From: Pseudomonas sp. UFMG81
GTDB lineage: Bacteria; Pseudomonadota; Gammaproteobacteria; Pseudomonadales; Pseudomonadaceae
NCBI RefSeq assembly: GCF_015354575.1
Contig: NZ_JACAFQ010000001.1
Span: forward strand, 212,284 to 276,283
Length of the DNA stretch: 64,000 nucleotides
Direction of reading: 5' to 3'
The position numbers were made by a program, and so were the translations under genes. The notes under the pieces were generated by a model that saw only the letters and a program-made list of their open reading frames with translations, was not told the DNA's origin and searched no databases. Positions 58,429-64,000 of the stretch are shown here, in pieces. How positions within the stretch are numbered: the first letter of the stretch is position 1; each line of letters begins with the position of its first letter.

Positions 58429-59268
58429 TCAGGCGCTTTGCCGCGCCCGCAGATTGGTGCGCGCCAGCAGTTCGAGCACCGCCTCACCCAGGCGTGGATC
58501 GGCCAGCACACGCAAGTGGCCACCCGCCTCCAGTGTCAGCAAGCGGCTGTCGAACCACGCCTTGTGAATGACCTGCGATTCACTGGCCGGCACCATGTCG
58601 TCATCGCTGGCATGCACCACCAGGCCCGGCAGGTCCAGCTGGTAACCGGCGACATCCAGCCGCGCAATCTGCACGCCGATGTCACGCTCGACCTGGCGAA
58701 TGAACGCCGCCCTGGCACGCGCCGGCAGCCCCAGACGGCGGGCAAAACCGCGCATGACCCCAAGCAGTTGCGCTGGCGCGGCGATACTGACCGCTGCTTC
58801 GGCACGCAGCCCCCATTGCAACGCCAGCATCACACTGGCGCCACCCATGGAGTGGCCAATCACCGCGCGCAGTGGCGGCAACTCCGCGGCGGCTTCCAGC
58901 AGCGCGCGGGCAAACAGCACCACATTCGCCTGATGCCCGGGCGAGCGGCCATGGCCGGGCCCTTCCAGCGACACCACGGTATGGCCCGCAGCAACCAACG
59001 TCTCGATCAGCGCGGCGAACTGGGTGGGCCGCCCTTCCCAACCGTGCATCAGCAACACGGTCGGGCCTTGCCCCCAGCGCAGCGCCGACAGCCCGAAACG
59101 CAAGGTGATGCGCTCGGCGCGAGCCAGCAGCGGCAGCTCCCACTGCCTCGGTGGCAGCGTGCGCGGGGTCATGAAGGCGCGGCGCATCTTGCCGGCGACA
59201 TGTTCAGGGACCAGGTGGCCGAGGGTGCCATTGACGCCGCGAATCCAGCTCAGGGTAGTCATCGCCAT
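58429..59268 (-). CDS. Alpha/beta hydrolase
   Basis: 279 residues. Oxyanion segment VLLMHGWEGRPTQ (71-83), nucleophile Ser140 in GHSMGGAS, acid in HASDDDMVP, and His in LEAGGHLRVL. A cytoplasmic serine hydrolase; the substrate is unknown. It follows the TetR gene by 19 bases, so probably one operon. A second start (ATG two codons later) is possible. Confidence 0.9.
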   Translation of the reverse strand: MAMTTLSWIRGVNGTLGHLVPEHVAGKMRRAFMTPRTLPPRQWELPLLARAERITLRFGLSALRWGQGPTVLLMHGWEGRPTQFAALIETLVAAGHTVVSLEGPGHGRSPGHQANVVLFARALLEAAAELPPLRAVIGHSMGGASVMLALQWGLRAEAAVSIAAPAQLLGVMRGFARRLGLPARARAAFIRQVERDIGVQIARLDVAGYQLDLPGLVVHASDDDMVPASESQVIHKAWFDSRLLTLEAGGHLRVLADPRLGEAVLELLARTNLRARQSA

Positions 59269-59287
59269 GCTCCAGGGGTGGGGTTGC

Positions 59288-59827
59288 TCAAATCACCGCC
59301 GATTTGGCGGCACGCAGGACACGGTCGGACAGCTCGCCAGTACCCAGCGCCCGGGCGACGGCCAGGCCGCCAACCATCAGGGCGAAATCGGCCAGGGCCT
59401 TGTCGATGTCCTCGGGGCGGTCGACCATCTGTGCGGTCATCAGCTCGATGTGTTCCACCAGCACCTCGCGAAACGCGTCCGGCAGGCGCTGCATTTCGCT
59501 GAGCGCATTGGGTAGCGGGCAGGCTTCTATCTCGCCATCGCGGTGCTTGCGCGACAGGTAGAAGGCAGCCACCAGCGCACGGCGGCCAGCGCCGTCAAGG
59601 TTCGGGTCCGCCGCGGCCAGCAGGGCCCGGCGCTCGCAGAGCAACTGGCGGAAGGCCTCGAGCATGAGCGCGTCCTTGCTGTCGAAGTGGGCGTAGAAGC
59701 CACCCACCGTCAAGCCGGCGGCGCCCATGACCTGGCTGACGCTCGGCTCTGCCGGGCCGTGCTGGATCAGCGCGCCACGTGCCGCTTCCAGGATGCGTTC
59801 GCGGGTCTTGGTCTTCTTGTCGCTCAT
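59288..59827 (-). CDS. TetR family transcriptional regulator
   Basis: 179 residues. N-terminal HTH: TRERILEAARGALIQHGPAE, then SVSQVMGAAGLTVGGFYAHF and DSKDALMLEAFRQ. The C-terminal ligand domain is alpha-helical. It probably represses itself and the following hydrolase through the palindrome at 59840-59873. Confidence 0.93.
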   Translation of the reverse strand: MSDKKTKTRERILEAARGALIQHGPAEPSVSQVMGAAGLTVGGFYAHFDSKDALMLEAFRQLLCERRALLAAADPNLDGAGRRALVAAFYLSRKHRDGEIEACPLPNALSEMQRLPDAFREVLVEHIELMTAQMVDRPEDIDKALADFALMVGGLAVARALGTGELSDRVLRAAKSAVI

Positions 59828-59839
59828 GGCTCACCTCGA

Positions 59840-59873
59840 AATATTATGAGCGACATATTATGCCTGTAATATT
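59840..59873. promoter_or_regulatory. Candidate TetR operator
   Basis: AATATTA (59840-59846) and TAATATT (59867-59873) are perfect inverted repeats around a 20-base centre containing CATATTATG. It is A/T-rich, unlike the surroundings, and 13 bases from the TetR start. Confidence 0.6.
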
Positions 59874-59930
59874 TTCTGGCAAGCAGAATGTGCAACCGCT
59901 GATCGGCTAATGAAGTTTTAGAGGGAGCAG

Positions 59931-59968
59931 AAAAAACAAAAGGCCCATTCAATAAGCGAATGAGCCTT
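59931..59968 (-). terminator. tRNA operon terminator
   Basis: On the minus strand AAGGCTCATTC-GCTTATT-GAATGGGCCTT (11-bp stem with one mismatch or G-T pair) followed by TTGTTTTTT. It ends the Glu-Ala tRNA unit. Confidence 0.85.
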
Positions 59969-59996
59969 ATAAGTCCCGCAAAACGCGGGTAAAAAA

Positions 59997-60072
59997 TGGC
60001 GTCCCCTAGGGGACTCGAACCCCTGTTACCGCCGTGAAAGGGCGGTGTCCTAGGCCACTAGACGAAGGGGAC
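59997..60072 (-). tRNA. tRNA-Glu (TTC), copy 3
   Basis: 76 bases including CCA; starts GTCCCCTTCGTCTAGTGG, anticodon loop CTTTCAC. Last in the operon. Confidence 0.97.
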
Positions 60073-60114
60073 GTAACCTTCGTGCCGTTGCGCTTTCACG
60101 CAACGCGGCAAAAT

Positions 60115-60190
60115 TGGTGGAGCTAAGCGGGATCGAACCGCTGACCTCCTGCATGCCATGCAGGCGCTCTCCCAGCTGAGCTATAGCCCC
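60115..60190 (-). tRNA. tRNA-Ala (GGC), copy 3
   Basis: 76 bases including CCA; starts GGGGCTATAGCTCAGC, anticodon GGC in ATGGCAT. Confidence 0.97.
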
Positions 60191-60192
60191 GA

Positions 60193-60230
60193 GTAAAACA
60201 AAAGGCTCATCCATCTGATGATGAGCCTTT
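60193..60230 (-). terminator. Internal terminator-like hairpin in the tRNA operon
   Basis: Perfect 11-bp stem AAAGGCTCATC/GATGAGCCTTT around an 8-base loop, followed on the minus strand by TTTTGTTTTAC. It lies between the second and third tRNA pairs and could attenuate or process the transcript. Confidence 0.75.
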
Positions 60231-60256
60231 CAACTCCCGCAAAACGCGGGTAAAAG

Positions 60257-60332
60257 TGGCGTCCCCTAGGGGACTCGAACCCCTGTTACCGCCGTGAAAG
60301 GGCGGTGTCCTAGGCCACTAGACGAAGGGGAC
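60257..60332 (-). tRNA. tRNA-Glu (TTC), copy 2
   Basis: 76 bases including CCA, same sequence as the copy at 59997. Confidence 0.97.
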
Positions 60333-60374
60333 GTAACCTTCGTGCCGTTGCATTTTCACGCAACGCGGCAAAAT

Positions 60375-60450
60375 TGGTGGAGCTAAGCGGGATCGAACCG
60401 CTGACCTCCTGCATGCCATGCAGGCGCTCTCCCAGCTGAGCTATAGCCCC
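60375..60450 (-). tRNA. tRNA-Ala (GGC), copy 2
   Basis: 76 bases including CCA, identical to the copy at 60115. The spacer to the following Glu copy is nearly the same as in the other pair. Confidence 0.97.
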
Positions 60451-60503
60451 GGATTTCTAGCCTCTCGGCCCAGCGACATCCTGAAACATCGCTTGTGCAA
60501 AAC

Positions 60504-60579
60504 TGGCGTCCCCTAGGGGACTCGAACCCCTGTTACCGCCGTGAAAGGGCGGTGTCCTAGGCCACTAGACGAAGGGGAC
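60504..60579 (-). tRNA. tRNA-Glu (TTC), copy 1
   Basis: 76 bases including CCA, same sequence as the other two Glu copies. Confidence 0.97.
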
Positions 60580-60652
60580 GAACCTTCTTACCTTCAAGAC
60601 CCGGTTGCTGGACCCAGTCTTGCTTACCGACCTAAAGCCGTTAAGCGGAATT

Positions 60653-60728
60653 TGGTGGAGCTAAGCGGGATCGAACCGCTGACCTCCTGCATGCCATGCA
60701 GGCGCTCTCCCAGCTGAGCTATAGCCCC
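60653..60728 (-). tRNA. tRNA-Ala (GGC), copy 1
   Basis: 76 bases including CCA; first gene after the promoter, about 75 bases from its -10. Confidence 0.97.
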
Positions 60729-60803
60729 ACAATGTCGCTCTGAACCGAAGCGCTGGCTGGGTGCCTGGCGTTTCGTTTGCGTTCATCGCTGTGGACGGGG
60801 CGC

Positions 60804-60832
60804 ATATTAAGATCCGATTGCAGGGCTGTCAA
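60804..60832 (-). promoter_or_regulatory. Near-consensus sigma-70 promoter of the tRNA operon
   Basis: On the minus strand TTGACA (60832-60827), 17-base spacer, TAATAT (60809-60804), followed by GCGCCCCG, a GC-rich discriminator typical of stringently controlled RNA promoters. An A/T-rich upstream (UP-like) tract precedes it. Confidence 0.88.
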
Positions 60833-60913
60833 ACGAATTTTTGAAAATATTCAAAAGTTTTTTCACAGATAACAATCACTTACCGCCCTGCCCTGCTGAA
60901 TCCTGATGTTGCG

Positions 60914-60992
60914 CCCCTGTGGGAGCGGGTTCACCCGCGAAAGCTGTAGTGCAAGCACCATCGTATTCGCGGTTAAACCCGCTCCCACAGGG
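60914..60992. repeat. REP pair (inverted)
   Basis: GTGGGAGCGGGTTCACCCGC and TCGCGGTTAAACCCGCTCC, between gltX and the tRNA promoter. A REP lies just after the gltX stop. Confidence 0.82.
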
Positions 60993-61010
60993 TAAGCAAT
61001 AGAAAAGCTA

Positions 61011-62492
61011 TCAGGCGATGTTCGCCAGCAGCTTCTCCCACTCCTTGTTTTCCTTCTTCGACACGCCACCCAGCAGGTCGATGGCCTGGCGCAGGCGGTA
61101 GCGGGTCAGGTCCGGGCCGAGGATTTCCATGGCATCGAGCACCGACACCGAGCTGGCCTGACCGGTAATGGCGGCGAACATCAGTGGCATGGCATCGCGC
61201 AACTTCAGCTCCAGCGACTCGACCACGGCCTGGATACAGGCTGTGATGCGGTCCTTTTCCCACTGACGCAGGCTTTCCAGTTTCCACAGGATCAACTGCA
61301 TCACCTGGCGCACCTGGTCAGCCGACAACTTCTTGCTCTCGAACAGCTTGGCGTCGAGTTTCAACGCGCCTTCGAAGAAGAAACCACCCAGTGGGGCGAC
61401 CTGGCTGAAGGTTTCGACCCGGCCCTGCACATGCGGGGCGATCTTCATCATGTAGTCGCTGTTGAACGCCCACTTCTGCACACGCGCGGCGAACTCTTCC
61501 ACCGGCAGCTCGCGCAGCCACTGGCCGTTGAGCCAGGACAGCTTCTCGATGTCGAAGATCGGGCCACCCAGCGAGATGCGCGACAGGTCGAAGTGCTCGA
61601 CCATTTCGGCCAGGGAAAACTTTTCGCGCTCGTCGGGCATGGACCAGCCCATACGGCCCAGGTAGTTGAGCATCGCTTCTGGCATGAAGCCCATGCGCTC
61701 GTAGAACGTGACCGAGGTCGGGTTCTTGCGCTTGGACAGCTTGGACTTGTCCGGGTTACGCAGCAGCGGCATGTAGCAGAGCTTGGGCTGCTCCCAGCCG
61801 AAGTACTCGTACAGCTTGATCAGTTTCGGTGCCGAGGGCAGCCACTCTTCGCCACGCAGCACGTGGGTGATGCCCATCAAGTGGTCGTCGACCACGTTGG
61901 CCAGGAAGTACGTCGGCAGGCCGTCGTTCTTCATCAGCACCTGCATGTCCATGCGGTCCCATGGGATCTCGACATCGCCACGCAGCATGTCCGGCACCAC
62001 GCAGACGCCTTCGCTCGGCACCTTCATGCGGATCACGTGCGATTCACCCGCCGCCAGGCGGCGTTGCACTTCCTCATCGCTGAGCAGCAGCGCGCGGCCG
62101 TCGTAGCGCGGGGTCTCGCCACGGGCCATTTGTTCGGCACGCATCTGGTCCAGCTCTTCGGCGGTGCAGAAGCAGTAGAAGGCGTGGCCGGCGTCGACCA
62201 GCTCCTTGGCGTACTTGGCGTAGATCTCGCCACGCTCGCTCTGCCGGTAGGGGCCGTGCGGGCCGCCAACGTCCGGGCCTTCGTTCCACTCGATGCCCAG
62301 CCAGCGCAGAGCGTCGAAGATCTGTTGTTCCGACTCGCGGGTGGAGCGCAACTGGTCGGTGTCTTCGATACGCAGGATGAACTCACCGCCGTGCTGCTTG
62401 GCGAAGCAGTAGTTGAACAGGGCGATGTAGGCGGTGCCGACATGGGGGTCGCCAGTGGGCGAAGGCGCGATACGCGTGCGAACGGTGGTCAT
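61011..62492 (-). CDS. gltX: Glutamyl-tRNA synthetase
   Basis: 493 residues from the ATG at 62492. The HIGH-type motif is in [13 protein letters not shown] (residues about 9-21) and the KMSKS equivalent is KLSKRKN (near 250). It charges tRNA-Glu; notably the tRNA-Glu cluster lies directly downstream. An upstream in-frame Met exists but would add a non-family extension. Confidence 0.97.
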   Translation of the reverse strand: MTTVRTRIAPSPTGDPHVGTAYIALFNYCFAKQHGGEFILRIEDTDQLRSTRESEQQIFDALRWLGIEWNEGPDVGGPHGPYRQSERGEIYAKYAKELVDAGHAFYCFCTAEELDQMRAEQMARGETPRYDGRALLLSDEEVQRRLAAGESHVIRMKVPSEGVCVVPDMLRGDVEIPWDRMDMQVLMKNDGLPTYFLANVVDDHLMGITHVLRGEEWLPSAPKLIKLYEYFGWEQPKLCYMPLLRNPDKSKLSKRKNPTSVTFYERMGFMPEAMLNYLGRMGWSMPDEREKFSLAEMVEHFDLSRISLGGPIFDIEKLSWLNGQWLRELPVEEFAARVQKWAFNSDYMMKIAPHVQGRVETFSQVAPLGGFFFEGALKLDAKLFESKKLSADQVRQVMQLILWKLESLRQWEKDRITACIQAVVESLELKLRDAMPLMFAAITGQASSVSVLDAMEILGPDLTRYRLRQAIDLLGGVSKKENKEWEKLLANIA

Positions 62493-62635
62493 TGTGAGTC
62501 TCGAACGAAGAGTGAAACAAAGGCGGGATGTTAGCAGGGAGCAGGCACTCGGCTCCAGCAATGGCGCGATCGTCACTTGTGACGACGCCCGTTGCAGCTG
62601 TTAAATTTGCTTACATTTTTGGAACCATAGTCCTC

Positions 62636-63691
62636 ATGCCCGCTCAACTCAAACGTCGCCTGCTGGTCTTCCTCACCCTGGTCGCACTGGTCGGGCTTGC
62701 CTTCCTCGCCCACTGGTACTTCAAGGGGCGCTTCTACGAGAGCACCGACAACGCCTATGTGCAGGGCGAGATCACCCGGGTTTCCAGCCAGTTGGGCGCA
62801 CGCATCGACGAGGTCCGGGTGGAGGACAACCAGCACGTCAACCAAGGCGACCTGCTGGTGCGCCTGGAAGTGGCCGACTTCGAACTGGCCGTGGCCCGCG
62901 CTCGCGCCGCGCTGGCCACCCGCGAGGCAGAGCTGGTGCAGGCGCAGAGCCGGCTGGCGCAACAGGGCAGCCTGATCGCCGCCGGCCAGGCCCAGGTCGC
63001 GGCCAACCAGGCCACCCTTGACCGCTCGCAGCTCGACCTCAACCGCGCCCAGGCCCTGCGCAAGCCCGGCTTCGTCTCCGAAGAACGGGTCACCACGTTG
63101 TCGGCGGAAAGCCATGTGGCCCGCTCCCAGGTCGACAAGGCCCAGGCCGATCTCAAGGGCCAGCGCCAGCAGGTCGACGCGCTGAGCGCCGAGCTCAAGC
63201 GCCTCGACGCACAAATCGCCAATGCCCGCGCCGACCTGGCCCAGGCCGAACTCAACCTGACCCGCAGCGAGATCCACGCGCCGATCAGCGGCACCATCGG
63301 CCAGCGCAGCGCGCGCAATGGCCAGGTGGTGCAGGCCGGCGCCTACCTGCTGTCGATCGTCCCCGACGAAGACATCTGGGTGCAGGCCAACTTCAAGGAG
63401 ACCCAGATCGGCAAGATGCACCCCGGCCAGCGTGCCGAACTGCTGTTCGACAGCTACCCCGACACGCCCATCGAAGGCCGCGTCGACAGCCTGTTCGCCG
63501 CCTCCGGCGCGCAGTTCAGCCTGCTGCCGCCGGACAACGCCACCGGTAACTTCACCAAGGTGGTGCAGCGCATTCCGGTCAAGCTGACCTTCGCCGCCGA
63601 CAACCCGCTGCATGGCCGCATCCGCCCAGGCATGTCGGTGACCGCCACCGTCGACCTGCGCAGCGACGACGACAGCCGCGATGGCCGGTGA
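62636..63691 (+). CDS. EmrA/HlyD family membrane fusion protein
   Basis: 351 residues from the ATG at 62636. One N-terminal helix (LLVFLTLVALVGLAFLAHWY), then YESTDNAYVQGEITRVSSQL, a lipoyl-like half, a long coiled-coil hairpin and a barrel (IHAPISGTIGQRSARNGQVV). It joins an inner-membrane MFS pump to an outer-membrane channel. It overlaps the following MFS gene by 11 bases. Substrate class is not predictable. Confidence 0.92.
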   Translation: MPAQLKRRLLVFLTLVALVGLAFLAHWYFKGRFYESTDNAYVQGEITRVSSQLGARIDEVRVEDNQHVNQGDLLVRLEVADFELAVARARAALATREAELVQAQSRLAQQGSLIAAGQAQVAANQATLDRSQLDLNRAQALRKPGFVSEERVTTLSAESHVARSQVDKAQADLKGQRQQVDALSAELKRLDAQIANARADLAQAELNLTRSEIHAPISGTIGQRSARNGQVVQAGAYLLSIVPDEDIWVQANFKETQIGKMHPGQRAELLFDSYPDTPIEGRVDSLFAASGAQFSLLPPDNATGNFTKVVQRIPVKLTFAADNPLHGRIRPGMSVTATVDLRSDDDSRDGR

Positions 63692-64000
63692 TCAACTGCT
63701 GCGCCCCAGCGCGGAACCGACCCGGCGCGACTGGATCGCGGTGATGAGCGTGATGCTCGGCGCGTTCATGGCGGTGCTGGATATCCAGATCACCAACTCG
63801 TCGCTCAAGGACATCCAGGGTGCGCTGTCGGCCACGCTGGAGGAAGGCTCGTGGATCTCCACCTCCTACCTGGTGGCGGAGATCATCATGATCCCGCTGA
63901 CCGCCTGGCTGGTGCAGCTGCTCTCGGCCCGGCGCCTGGCAGTGTGGGTGTCGCTGGGTTTCCTGGCCTCGTCGCTGCTGTGCTCGATGGCCTGGAACCT
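63681..64000 (+). CDS. EmrB/QacA (DHA2) family MFS efflux pump, 5' part
   Basis: The frame begins MAGDQLLRPSAEPTRRDW and shows the DHA2 family start: helix 1 with IAVMSVMLGAFMAVLDIQIT, then NSSLKDIQGALSATLEEGSW and helix 2 (ISTSYLVAEIIMIPLTAWL). Overlapping the EmrA stop argues for coupled translation. The window cuts it at residue 106. Confidence 0.92.
   Translation, partial: MAGDQLLRPSAEPTRRDWIAVMSVMLGAFMAVLDIQITNSSLKDIQGALSATLEEGSWISTSYLVAEIIMIPLTAWLVQLLSARRLAVWVSLGFLASSLLCSMAWN

Overview
The window is a chromosomal segment of a fluorescent pseudomonad, most likely from the Pseudomonas putida group. The reasons are the high GC content, the gene order (leuC-leuD-leuB-asd-fimV-truA-trpF-accD-folC-dedD-cvpA-purF-metZ), a KatB-type secreted catalase, and many copies of the short palindromic REP element typical of P. 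putida intergenic spaces (GCGGGCAAGCCCGCTCC and variants). I see no prophage, plasmid, integrase, transposase or CRISPR array. It reads as core genome with some Pseudomonas-specific accessory genes and one unusual repeat-filled spacer.

Layout. 1-415: fragment of a palindromic repeat and a REP. 416-5885 (+): sbcD-sbcC-GST, with overlapping starts and stops. 5886-11518: two small unannotated genes, a secreted lactonase-type propeller, a small DUF5629-like protein, and an RND/MMPL transporter co-transcribed with a secreted YCF48-like propeller. 11789-18290 (-): a tight operon nadK, phosphatase, rhomboid, yeaC, DUF2797, pepN. 18380-24742: DUF1853, WG-repeat lipoprotein, cytochrome b561, D-cysteine desulfhydrase-like enzyme, fadH. 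24743-25984: a 1.2-kb gene-free island with a G10 tract, two hexanucleotide microsatellites, a REP pair and two 233-bp inverted arms. 25985-31980: katB, a nitrilase-fold protein without its catalytic residues, AraC regulator, a 28-aa ORF, DUF2242 lipoprotein, and a chemoreceptor-like protein without signalling domain. 32064-32674: tRNA-Val and three tRNA-Asp.

32906-51359 (-): the biosynthetic core. It holds leuC/leuD, a methyltransferase, leuB and asd (branched-chain and aspartate-family amino acids), a second ASADH-like gene, fimV (polar landmark), truA, trpF, accD (fatty acid synthesis), folC, dedD, cvpA, purF (purines), metZ (methionine) and an SDR. A divergent LysR gene faces leuC. 52434-55730: a five-PAS GGDEF/EAL c-di-GMP protein. 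55998-59827: ibpA behind a sigma-32 promoter and a ROSE-like thermometer, dusC, thioesterase, alpha/beta hydrolase and a TetR regulator. 59997-60728: three Glu-Ala tRNA pairs behind a near-consensus promoter. 61011-62492: gltX. 62636-64000: an EmrA/EmrB-type efflux pair, cut by the window end.

The most unusual non-coding structures are the microsatellite/inverted-repeat island (24.9-25.8 kb) and a nested 120-bp palindrome between the two ASADH genes (45.83-45.95 kb), with a diverged relative at the left edge of the window. All functional statements rest on motif recognition by eye; no database search was run.
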